This document shows positions 1 to 7,945 of a stretch of 64,000 nucleotides of DNA, in pieces. Location: positions 22,061-86,060 of the forward strand of contig NZ_JAUEDK010000017.1 of assembly GCF_030385785.1 (NCBI RefSeq), read 5' to 3'. Under the pieces are notes generated by a model. That model had not been told where the DNA came from and made no database searches. It was given only the letters and a program-made list of their open reading frames with translations. The DNA comes from Crenobacter oryzisoli (GTDB taxonomy: Bacteria > Pseudomonadota > Gammaproteobacteria > Burkholderiales > Chromobacteriaceae). The position numbers were made by a program, and so were the translations under genes. Positions within the stretch are counted from its first letter, which is position 1; the number at the start of each line of letters is the position of its first letter.

Positions 1-172
1 AACGGCATTTGCCGTTGCCATCCTCACGCCACCACTCCCGGTGCATACTGACCTCGGTGACCGAGTTGATTTCGGCCATTGTGGAGTACACCGGATAGTC
101 CGCATCCGAATAAAGAACAATGCTGGAAAGCACCGTGGCGCCCAGGAACATGAGGTTGAGTATGTCAAGCAT
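1..172 (-). CDS. Hypothetical protein, N-terminal fragment cut by the window edge
   Basis: The reverse complement of this stretch reads open from an ATG at 172 to the left edge. It gives about 57 residues that begin with a hydrophobic stretch (MLDILNLMFLGATVLSSIVL) and continue with a more polar part rich in Glu, Trp and Arg. The start suggests a signal anchor or a single membrane segment. No strong ribosome binding site is visible; GAAAAG lies just upstream. The C-terminal part is outside the window and I do not recognise a family. It could also be a chance ORF, because its length cannot be judged. Confidence 0.35.
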   Translation of the reverse strand, partial: MLDILNLMFLGATVLSSIVLYSDADYPVYSTMAEINSVTEVSMHREWWREDGNGKCR

Positions 173-393
173 GGCTATGTCTTTTCAAATTCGTAAAATG
201 TTAGTTGTCCGCGATGCTGGGCTGTACCATGTATAGCAGCGGCGGGCGCCGATGACCGAACTATACGGAGCGGGCAATTACGTCGAAAGGAGAAAATATA
301 ACATGCTTACTGAATTTTTTGGCCGGGCGAGTCATTGCTCGTGTGCCTACCACGAACGTAATGTGGCTAGGACAACTGACGTAGGTTTTATTG

Positions 394-711
394 ATGAGTG
401 ACCTAGAGGCGTTGCTTCGTGAAATAACCCAACAAGGGCTGCTGCACGCACCCCATGCGCTATTGAGGATGGTAGCGGAGCGAATCTGGGACCACACAGT
501 CATCACTGACCTGTCATTGCTGGAACCAGAACTACGCCCAGTTGCCGGATATCTCATCTTCCGACTCCTGTGGGTGAACACCCTAGACAAGGAACGGAAG
601 ATGCGGCTGATGGCCGCGATTGAGCCTTTCCGGCCCGAGCCCCCGTTAGCATCTCGAAGCCGGGACCCACTGGCGGTGAGTTGGCGTATTACAGACAACT
701 TCTCTCCATGA
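394..711 (+). CDS. Small hypothetical protein (105 aa)
   Basis: This is a short protein with a leucine-rich, plausibly helical body (MSDLEALLREITQQG at the start, later YLIFRLLWVNTLDKERKMRL). A TTG codon at 391 directly precedes the ATG at 394; I prefer the ATG. Only a weak GTAGG stands upstream. An overlapping minus-strand ORF covers the same bases but has a low-complexity Ser/Arg-rich composition typical of an antisense shadow, so the plus strand is favoured. No family is recognised. It lies downstream of the large NTPase gene and points toward it, and is not obviously in an operon with anything. Confidence 0.45.
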   Translation: MSDLEALLREITQQGLLHAPHALLRMVAERIWDHTVITDLSLLEPELRPVAGYLIFRLLWVNTLDKERKMRLMAAIEPFRPEPPLASRSRDPLAVSWRITDNFSP

Positions 712-938
712 TTTGGAGAGTTTCTTTCCTACCAGACCCAACTCTACGCTGCCGAATACCTGGCCAGGGAAAATGGGAAGCCGCCAGCGTCCTAGTCAAG
801 CTACTGACAGTTGTGCCATGCGGCAGCTTCCGGACAAAGTTTAAATGAGGCACTCCTTCTCGGCTTCCACGTCAACCTCCACTACACTGTACAACTTCCC
901 TCGCTGACTTGCTTTGCAGCGATTTAAGGTGCCGAACT

Positions 939-3900
939 CTAGTAGGTACAGTCGATGGCGAACGGCGTTAGGGTGGCACCTCCAACTGAAGCGGTGCAGC
1001 AGGCTGCGGCAACGGTGTCAACGCACGCTTCGTATGTCCCGTCGGGAATGAGCCTTTGCGTATCTCGTTTCCTGAAGTCGTCCTTCGCCCATCTATCGCA
1101 CATGAACCACATGACGAGGTAGATTCCTGACTTGGCGCCATATGCCTTCATGTAGTTATCGCGCAGCTGCGAGGCTGGAGCCGTTATCAGCTCTTTGTTC
1201 CAGCAGCCCTTAACTTCAATCACGAGGCTAAGAGACCTTCCAGACTTGCCACTCCTCGTCGGGGAAGATAGTTCAACAAGGATGTCCGTGCGCTCCCCCA
1301 TGCCCTTCGGATTGTGTGACCTAACTTGAGCCTCGCGGTTGACGATGGCGCCCTTGTGCGAAAGACGGTCCTTCAGCTCGCCTGCAAGCCAATCACACAG
1401 TCGAGGTTCGTGCTTGGGACGTTGAGAAATTTCGTCCCACAAAAAATAGACAGCTGGCCGCAAGGCACTCGCGGAAACTTTGTCCGCAATCAAATGAAGT
1501 TCACTAAGAACGGCATCGTGCAACTCAGCTTCAGTTCGGATAACACGACCAGTTGATATGCCAAGAACGGCAGTGACTTCGAGGACCTCGTAGGGGAGCC
1601 ATGAGTCACGGACCAGCTTCTGCTCCGCCTCATATATAAGGGACGCAATCCACGGGTGGTCCGGATGTCGCGCAGAGATTCTCTCAAGAGCCTCAATGCT
1701 GTCGGCATCAGCGCGATTGCGCAAGTTGATGAGGCAACAGGTTCTAAAGTCCTGAATGTGATGTCGAACGGTGACAATGCCGCCCAACTTGTCATCGGTA
1801 GCTGATGGATACTGCTTCTCCAGAATCTCAAAAATCTGTTCCGTAACTGCCGGGGCAACCCGCAATAGTGGGACATCCTGGCCTGCAACGAGGACTTGCA
1901 TCTGGGCCGCCATCTGAGCAACTGCTTCTGGACACTGTCGCAATCTTTCCCAGACGTGTGCAATCAGCTGACTAGGCGCATGCTTGGCAAGACGTGAAAG
2001 CAGCTTCGAGGCAGGCGCGGCTGAAAGGTCGGACGAGGACTGGATACGCTCGAGCAACTTTCCGATTGCATCTTGGCTGCCTTGTTCAATGAGGAACTCA
2101 CTAAGCGCCAGAAATCCTTGTTCACTTTTTACTTGAGGCAACAATGCCTCAAGCGCACGGAACAGGGCGTCAGGCATGAAATCAGAGGCAAAGTCAGGCA
2201 AGCCGGCAGTAATCTCAAGGGCCAAATGCTGCTCACAGGTTTCTGAAAGCAGCAAAATCATGGAGTCCTCGGCTCGCATCCATGCTTGTTGCAATAGCTC
2301 GTTGATAGCCGCGCGCGGCTGTTCCGAAAATCCACAGCGAGCGAGGGCCTGCGCCCACTTCACGACGATTTCACCGAACTCGTCGGTACTTCCATGGCCA
2401 GTGGAGTAAAGGAGGACCAACGCTGCGATACCCGCATCCTCGTACGGGTTCGCCTGATTTGCTGCGAGGTTTGCGACGGGGCCTGTAGCGTGCAAATATG
2501 CATGAGCAACATCAATAAGCTGCCTCTGCGTTACGGTACTCAACTTTGGCCATAGCGGCGAAGTCGTAACTTCGAGGGAGACCCGGTAGTAGCCTTCGAA
2601 GTCCCCTTCATAACGTAGATATGACAGGATGTTGACCCACTTCCACGTGTCCCCGTTTTCAGCACGCACCAAAGCAGCGGACAGCAAGTCTATCGACGGT
2701 TTCTTCTCAGTGGGAGGCTCTGTTGGTAAGGTGTGCTGAAGCCTTAAGGCCAGCGTTTTCCTAAGGCTGTCTGCTTTAGGCGAGTCTAGCGGCACGACGT
2801 CGACATAGTTGCTAGCCAACTCCGCCAACAGGAGGTCTCGACTCTCCGCATTCGGGCCTGCTGTGGTTAGCAACCACTCGCGGACATCACTGTTGTCGTA
2901 GGCGTACCAGAGCGCAAGGTGAGCAATGACTCGCTTCTTGGTCCCGGAGCCCGCCTCCCGCTGGTACGCATCAATCAAATGCTGTCCATCGGCGTCACTG
3001 AGTAGACCAGTTCCGTAGCGCAGTTGCCCTGCGACGACGCAGGGCTCGCCTTCCGCCACATTCAGAATTGAATCCAGCAACTGTGAACGTCTATAGGTGT
3101 GCGCCTCGAGTTCAAGCCCTTTGTCGAAGCCGCACTGTTCGCGCGATGTAGAGAGTCTGTGGTGGTTAGAGATGGCTAGCCAGGCGACCTTGCCGAAAGC
3201 GGCCCACCCTTCGTCGTGGGACATGACCGCCAACGCCGCCTTACTAAACATGTGGGTGACAAAATCTTCCCACGCGATATCCATACTTTGTCGCTGAAGC
3301 TGTGGCTCCAACCAAGATAGAAGTGGGGTTATATCCGCAGCCTGAAGGTCAGCGTTTTCCAACTGACGCAAGGCCAATGCATACATACCGCTGAAATTTG
3401 AATGCTTTTCCTTCGTGATGCTACCAATGAGCTCCCCCACCGAGATGCCAGCGTCCAGAGCGCTAAGCAGCGCGATACCTCTCAACTCATCGTCGGAATC
3501 TTCTGGATGGTCACTGGTAATCAGCGCCCGCAACGCGCTCTTTGCTGCTTGAGAGCCAGTGGCATGTACGGCATATGCAGCGCTCTGTCGAACTTGGTAA
3601 TCCTCGGACGCCTCTAGGGATATGTCGACGAGCTCCGGGATGTTGCCAACCATTTCGCACATACGCGCTACGTCCGCCGCAAACTGCCGTAGCGTAGCTT
3701 TTCTTTTTCGGTCCGCAAGAATCTCCCGTAGTTTCTCGAGTAATCCCGCGTGACGTAGCTTATGGTATGTCCGTATTTGCCGGCGGTCGTATATCGGTAA
3801 CTTGTGCCGTTCTACTAGTGCGGTCAACTCATCGAAGATGGTCGCAATATGCGTTTCGTCTGTGAGCGATACGCTGCTGTCAAACACCATTGCGGGCTCA

Positions 3901-5153
3901 GCGTTCAGCACTAGGCCGAGCAATTCCGGGCTGCTATGCCCCAGCCAGGCCGAAAGCTCCCGAAGCTGCGGTACCAGGCGTCCCGAGCCATCCGAAAGAC
4001 TGAGAACAGCCATGACTTGTTTGGCTGAGATGTTTAGCGACGATATGAAGTGTGCGGCGAGAAATTCGGCATACGTCCGGTGGGCGAAAACGAACACGCC
4101 GTCCTCTTTGGCAACGAACAAGCCGGACTGCAGAGTTTCCGCATACTCCTCAATAGTGGCGTACCAATCGCCACTATTGGAAGAAAGGGGAACCGTCAAT
4201 AGCCGCGCAATATCCAGGCACTGCGCTCCGGCGGGGGCAAAGTTGCCGGTGTTGTCCAGTACGATGTCTGCGTTGTTGGTCAGCAGCACGCAGGTTGCAA
4301 TCAACCCGGCAAGCTGTAGCCGAGACTGGACGTTCGGGAGAAGAAGACTGCCACCTTCCAAGCGGCTCGTACTGCTTTCTTTCAGTAGGGCAGCGCAACC
4401 CCGCTCATAAAGCTCCCATCTACTTGTTGAGAATGTCGAGCCATCTTTGAATTGGGACATCAAGAATCCGAGCCCCAGAGGTTGCAACGCTAGTCCATGT
4501 GCGCTTGAACCGTCGAGGGCCTCGAAGAAACAGTTCTCGTCGATTCCTGTTTCCAACAGGCGTGCCAACACCTGCTCTCGAGAGTAAGGCGCGATTTCAA
4601 AGACCGAAACTGTAGACTCATTGGAACCGTTTGCTTTCCAATGCTCCCGGAGGAACTCTTCCAGCGAGTCTGGCCATGCTGGCGTACGGCAGGTGATAAC
4701 CAACTGAAGCGCCCATGGAGAAACGTCACGAAGCACGTCCTCCAGCACAGTTTCTGCACACTTAATGTTGACCCGAGACTCATCCAGGGCGTCGAGAAAG
4801 AGTATGGAAGAAACGCCGTCGTTTATGCAGGCTTTCAGCTCACGTCGCAACGCAGCATCCAATCGCGCTGCGTCGGCATATTTGCCAAGGTCCAAACTGG
4901 ACACCTGCCGACTCGCAGCAGCGAGCGCCCGAGCCTTAAGAAGTTTAAGTTCGTGGGATTTGCCGGAGCCGGGTTCGCCAAGGAGGACTACAACGTCTGA
5001 TACTTCCTGGAGCTCGTTCGATAGCTTCACGTGCGTATTGTGGAACGCGCGCCATTCCCCGCTAAAGAACACCGTATAGCCATGCTCATCTGTTTCGACA
5101 GGCTGCCCGCGCGGAGCCCAGAGCCGGCCGCTCTCTCGAAAAACGATGTCCAT
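939..5153 (-). CDS. STAND/NACHT-like NTPase with C-terminal PD-(D/E)XK nuclease signature (1404 aa), putative defence protein
   Basis: Seen: a P-loop GEPGSGKS at about residues 59-66, a Walker B segment LFLDALDE at about 118-125 and a sensor-like CRTPAW at about 155-160. These are followed by roughly 1000 residues of alpha-helical, repeat-like sequence. The C-terminus holds D1290 (RTDILVE), E1313 and K1315 (VIEVKG), with a preceding Glu (about 1274) and a following Gln (ASQLRDNY), which is the order expected for a PD-(D/E)XK nuclease. The start at 5153 is chosen because AAGGGGG sits 7 nt upstream; an in-frame start 60 nt further out lacks a site. Known: STAND NTPases with nuclease effectors sense phage proteins (the Avs group). 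Inferred: this is a defence ATPase whose nuclease lies at the C-terminus instead of the usual N-terminal effector position. It follows an HTH regulator gene by about 130 nt on the same strand and is probably co-transcribed with it. Confidence 0.75.
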   Translation of the reverse strand: MDIVFRESGRLWAPRGQPVETDEHGYTVFFSGEWRAFHNTHVKLSNELQEVSDVVVLLGEPGSGKSHELKLLKARALAAASRQVSSLDLGKYADAARLDAALRRELKACINDGVSSILFLDALDESRVNIKCAETVLEDVLRDVSPWALQLVITCRTPAWPDSLEEFLREHWKANGSNESTVSVFEIAPYSREQVLARLLETGIDENCFFEALDGSSAHGLALQPLGLGFLMSQFKDGSTFSTSRWELYERGCAALLKESSTSRLEGGSLLLPNVQSRLQLAGLIATCVLLTNNADIVLDNTGNFAPAGAQCLDIARLLTVPLSSNSGDWYATIEEYAETLQSGLFVAKEDGVFVFAHRTYAEFLAAHFISSLNISAKQVMAVLSLSDGSGRLVPQLRELSAWLGHSSPELLGLVLNAEPAMVFDSSVSLTDETHIATIFDELTALVERHKLPIYDRRQIRTYHKLRHAGLLEKLREILADRKRKATLRQFAADVARMCEMVGNIPELVDISLEASEDYQVRQSAAYAVHATGSQAAKSALRALITSDHPEDSDDELRGIALLSALDAGISVGELIGSITKEKHSNFSGMYALALRQLENADLQAADITPLLSWLEPQLQRQSMDIAWEDFVTHMFSKAALAVMSHDEGWAAFGKVAWLAISNHHRLSTSREQCGFDKGLELEAHTYRRSQLLDSILNVAEGEPCVVAGQLRYGTGLLSDADGQHLIDAYQREAGSGTKKRVIAHLALWYAYDNSDVREWLLTTAGPNAESRDLLLAELASNYVDVVPLDSPKADSLRKTLALRLQHTLPTEPPTEKKPSIDLLSAALVRAENGDTWKWVNILSYLRYEGDFEGYYRVSLEVTTSPLWPKLSTVTQRQLIDVAHAYLHATGPVANLAANQANPYEDAGIAALVLLYSTGHGSTDEFGEIVVKWAQALARCGFSEQPRAAINELLQQAWMRAEDSMILLLSETCEQHLALEITAGLPDFASDFMPDALFRALEALLPQVKSEQGFLALSEFLIEQGSQDAIGKLLERIQSSSDLSAAPASKLLSRLAKHAPSQLIAHVWERLRQCPEAVAQMAAQMQVLVAGQDVPLLRVAPAVTEQIFEILEKQYPSATDDKLGGIVTVRHHIQDFRTCCLINLRNRADADSIEALERISARHPDHPWIASLIYEAEQKLVRDSWLPYEVLEVTAVLGISTGRVIRTEAELHDAVLSELHLIADKVSASALRPAVYFLWDEISQRPKHEPRLCDWLAGELKDRLSHKGAIVNREAQVRSHNPKGMGERTDILVELSSPTRSGKSGRSLSLVIEVKGCWNKELITAPASQLRDNYMKAYGAKSGIYLVMWFMCDRWAKDDFRKRDTQRLIPDGTYEACVDTVAAACCTASVGGATLTPFAIDCTY

Positions 5154-5282
5154 GTGCGCCCCCTTGCATTTTTTTCTGAACGACAATGTCGTGGCAAGTT
5201 TAGCACCGCGCATACGCTGGTCGCGAAGGACGAAGGTAATCCTTAGGATTGAGACCGCCTGTTCTGCCGAGTATCAGAATTT

Positions 5283-5609
5283 CTAGGCTGATTTGAGCCG
5301 TGGCTTGCTCGCCCGCTGACGGGGTACCGCTGTCCGCGTCAGCATGAGCGGATTGATGGTTGGGACTGGAGCAATGGTCTCGAACCACTGCTCGCGCCCA
5401 AGGGCGCGAACGACCTGGATAAGAGTGTGCAGCGATGAGCCGCTGCCGCTCTCGAGATTCCGCAACGTACGAACACTGATACCAGCTCGGGCGGCAAGCG
5501 TGGCCTGGTCTAAGTTCTGGTGCACCCTGAGTTTCTTCAATCGCTCGCCAAGTTCGACCTCAAATTCCTGCGAAGTGAGATGCCTTTGTGTACTGCTCGT
5601 CGTCTTCAT
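5283..5609 (-). CDS. Xre/HipB-type helix-turn-helix transcriptional regulator (108 aa)
   Basis: Residues about 20-75 form a Cro/C1-type HTH (GERLKKLRVHQNLDQATLAA, then RAGISVRTLRNLESGSGSSL). The tail is short and basic. The open frame extends further upstream, but the part before the ATG at 5609 is Ser/Arg/Cys-rich shadow sequence, and GAGAGC precedes this ATG, so the shorter form is preferred. A perfect 14-bp palindrome overlaps the predicted -10 box about 45 nt upstream, which suggests autoregulation. The next gene downstream on the strand is the large NTPase. HipB-like proteins often pair with HipA kinases, but no HipA is present here, so the regulator probably controls the NTPase. Confidence 0.8.
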   Translation of the reverse strand: MKTTSSTQRHLTSQEFEVELGERLKKLRVHQNLDQATLAARAGISVRTLRNLESGSGSSLHTLIQVVRALGREQWFETIAPVPTINPLMLTRTAVPRQRASKPRLKSA

Positions 5610-5651
5610 AGCGCTCTCGGAGTCCTCGCTCTCAGTCCATTTGCAATAACA

Positions 5652-5665
5652 GGCATAATTATGCC
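5652..5665. promoter_or_regulatory. Palindromic operator overlapping the HTH-NTPase promoter
   Basis: GGCATAATTATGCC is a perfect 14-bp palindrome. On the minus strand it overlaps a candidate -10 hexamer CATAAT, which lies 18 nt downstream of a candidate -35 TTGGCG. A dimeric Cro-like repressor bound here would block RNA polymerase. The palindrome is seen directly; its role is inferred. Confidence 0.6.
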
Positions 5666-6415
5666 CATTAATCCCGTAAATCGCCAATAAGAGGCATGAA
5701 GCTGCCGCTTGTTGCGAACGCCTGCTTAGTGTAAGACGCGCACGCGCGCTGAGCAGAATAGCTGGAAGTGACTCGATGACGAGGCAAGAGGGAAAGAATG
5801 CTAACTGGCAGCGTAGAGATAGCCAGCCACTGACGTCTCGAAAGTCACGAATCGAGCAAAGCGATATGCCTCGGTAACCCGCACATTGCCCGCCGGATTG
5901 CTGGCGTCTCACGCGAGGACAGCATCGTTGTGCTTACCATATGGTCGAGGCCAACTCGCAGCTCCTGCTCTTCGAGCGTAGTCGGCCGACACGGTCTTCC
6001 ACAATGCTTATCGCTACGCCTGTTTCAGCTGCGTGGCACTGCTCAGCACGGCCACCGGTTGCACCCCAGGTGTACAAAGAGTGGACGCCTCCCCTGCTGG
6101 TAGCGGTCCAGGGTCACGTGCGCAAGGACCTTCAACATGTTGAGTTGAGCCTTCAGCTTATCGCGCTCGGCAATGATGGCGTGAGATGGAAGAATGGTCA
6201 GCTGCCACGCTGCGCAGCAGATACTCGTGATTCGCCCAACGTTTTCGGCGGCTTTGGCGAGCGTGGACCGGCAATGACCACCCTCACGTCGACCAGGGGT
6301 CAATAAACAGAATAGGAATTAGGATTGGAGATGATTGGAATATGTAAAACGCATATTTGCCGCATTGCATTTTCCCAGTACAGCAAGGACAACATCTACT
6401 TCAAATCAAAAAATA
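5666..6415. other. Stretch without a supportable gene between the HTH regulator and the Tn7-like end
   Basis: Short ORFs occur on both strands (plus 5941-6306 and minus 6043-6303), but none has a convincing start signal or a recognisable domain, and each mirrors the other. The minus strand around 5870-6030 reads like degraded coding DNA, possibly the remnant of a mobile element. From about 6300 the base composition becomes AT-rich. I see no RNA gene here. Confidence 0.4.
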
Positions 6416-6434
6416 GCATTTGTCGATATAAAAT
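6416..6434 (+). repeat. Left terminal inverted repeat of the Tn7-like element (tnsA side)
   Basis: GCATTTGTCGATATAAAAT matches the reverse complement of 28192-28210 except at two adjacent positions. The family-typical TGT starts at 6421. The 60-80 bp inside are AT-rich, as is usual for TnsB-binding arrays, but I could not define individual 22-bp sites by eye. Confidence 0.55.
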
Positions 6435-6941
6435 CGTCATACGCTGAATAAATTTTAAAATTTAGATAAATATGAAAATTTGTATTTGTTTTGTGTCTAA
6501 TGCCCAAGAACGATAGGAAGCCTGCACGTCTGCATAGGGGAAAGATACAAGTTAAGACTGGACAAACATGCTAAGATTCTAGCAAAATAAGAAGTGGTAA
6601 CCTGCCAGTATAACTCAAAATAAGCAATTTGCCAACAAATAATCGGACTGACTCTAGATAACGCTGTTCGCATGGCTGAGGTGTTAGAACGAGAGGCTTA
6701 ACTAGCTGGCAAGAAGTACATAAGCTGAGAGGCATTCCCATGCGCTACTGTAGTGCGATGGCTTATATGGAACAAGGAGAGGATTGGTATGTAGAAAAGT
6801 AAAGCCGGACTCATCTTTCGAATCATCCGGCTTTGTCTGCTTGGAAGCAGGGATACTGCAGCTTGGAATCTTCAGTATTCCCTACCCCATCAGGCAAAGT
6901 CAATAGTATCCACTCCGTTTTTTCGGCGAGGAGGAGTCGCT
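6435..6941. other. AT-rich end region and tns upstream region
   Basis: About 500 bases between the candidate transposon end and the leader ORF hold no convincing gene. They contain a repeated CAAAATAAG motif (about 6584 and 6617) and a hairpin at 6801-6834. They probably contain TnsB-binding sites and the tns promoter, but neither can be placed exactly. Confidence 0.4.
6801..6834 (+). terminator. Hairpin with 9-bp perfect stem upstream of the tns operon
   Basis: AAAGCCGGA (6801-6809) pairs perfectly with TCCGGCTTT (6826-6834) across a 16-nt loop. No long T-run follows. It could insulate the tns genes from read-through entering the transposon end, or act within the leader of the tns mRNA. Confidence 0.45.
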
Positions 6942-7118
6942 ATGACTTTTTCAGACTATCTCAGTCAGGAAAGCTGCCCATGCTTTCATAAGCAGCGGGG
7001 CAACAAAGGTGCCGCCCTCACTACCCGCAGCACGCCCCAAGCACTGCGGTCACTTCAGTTCGTCCAAGCGCCCACGTTGCCACCTTCAACGACGGGAGTT
7101 TGCGATGAGCAAGATTAA
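6942..7118 (+). CDS. Leader ORF overlapping the tnsA start (58 aa)
   Basis: An ATG at 6942 follows a very strong ribosome binding site (GAGGAGGAG, 6 nt away) and opens a 58-codon frame beginning MTFSDYLSQESCPCFHKQRG. It ends at 7118, 14 nt inside tnsA, which starts at 7105 in another frame. The site is stronger than that of tnsA itself. No family is recognised. The arrangement suggests translational coupling, in which ribosomes finishing the leader re-initiate at tnsA. It is too short to exclude a chance ORF, but the ribosome binding site makes translation likely. Confidence 0.45.
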   Translation: MTFSDYLSQESCPCFHKQRGNKGAALTTRSTPQALRSLQFVQAPTLPPSTTGVCDEQD

Positions 7119-7941
7119 ATGGTCGGAGGAAAAAATCCTCCAATGGCAGGCCGAGGGACGAGGAAAAGGAACCGGAGCCAACTACCAACCATGGTTGAAA
7201 GTCACAGACTTCTCATCACGTGGTAATAGTCGGCGAGTGTTCAGTCAGAAGACTGGTCGGGCCCATCATTTCTTTTCAGATGTGGAGTGGCACTTGTTCC
7301 TGCTTCTCGAACACGCCAACGACATCATAGATATTCGCGAGCAATACCCGCTAGACCGCGAAGATACCATCGCCATCGCGACCCGACTCGGTATCCGTCA
7401 CCCGACTGACCCAGAGACAAGAGTCTCGACAGTCATGACCTGTGACATCCTCGTAACTCGTCAAGTGGGACAGGACCGCATCCTGGAAGCTTTTAACTGC
7501 AAGCGTCTCGAAGAAGCCGAAAATACTCGCTCTATTGAGAAGCTGGAAATTCAACACTCCTACTTCAATGGCTGTGACATCGCTCATCGCCTCATATTCC
7601 ACACGATGCTACCGATGGTTAAGGTTAAAAACATTGAGTGGATGCGTAATGCTCACATTATTAGCCGAGACGAGATAGAGCCATATGAAGGGTACTACCG
7701 TGACCACTGTGAACGCATGATGTGTGAACTGGCTCGCGACCCACAGGACGTCTCTGTTTCAGAGTTCAGTGAGAATTACGATACGCGCCATGGCGTCATA
7801 ACAGGTACGGGCCTACGCGCCATCCGAATGCTACTTTCTCAAGGAATAATAGTCGCGAACCTAAATGAACTAAGCATAGCAGGAGCCCCTGTCAGCAGGC
7901 TTCATCCAACCGGTAAGAACCTGCAAAAGGTTGGAGGGTAA
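7105..7941 (+). CDS. tnsA: TnsA-like transposon endonuclease (278 aa)
   Basis: In Tn7 systems TnsA cuts the 5' ends of the transposon, so that with TnsB the element moves by cut-and-paste. The length fits Tn7 TnsA (273 aa). The PD-(D/E)XK catalytic set is present: E61 (SDVEWHLFLLL), D114 (MTCDILVT) and K133 (AFNCKRLEE), at nearly the same numbers as in Tn7. The start MSKIKWSEEK at 7105 is preceded by GGGAG; upstream in-frame codons are rejected because the sequence there is not TnsA-like. tnsB follows after 4 nt. The intact catalytic residues suggest an active cut-and-paste element. Confidence 0.93.
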   Translation: MSKIKWSEEKILQWQAEGRGKGTGANYQPWLKVTDFSSRGNSRRVFSQKTGRAHHFFSDVEWHLFLLLEHANDIIDIREQYPLDREDTIAIATRLGIRHPTDPETRVSTVMTCDILVTRQVGQDRILEAFNCKRLEEAENTRSIEKLEIQHSYFNGCDIAHRLIFHTMLPMVKVKNIEWMRNAHIISRDEIEPYEGYYRDHCERMMCELARDPQDVSVSEFSENYDTRHGVITGTGLRAIRMLLSQGIIVANLNELSIAGAPVSRLHPTGKNLQKVGG

Positions 7942-7945
7942 ATAG

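Noticed and set aside
1..16. Perfect hairpin AACGGCA / TGCCGTT at the left window edge, similar to part of the IS4-family end at 63285-63302
   Set aside because: The shared part is short and the hairpin lies inside an open reading frame, with no transposase sequence near it; most likely coincidence.
5941..6306. Overlapping short ORFs on both strands left of the transposon
   Set aside because: Neither has a ribosome binding site or a recognisable domain; composition suggests decayed or non-coding DNA.
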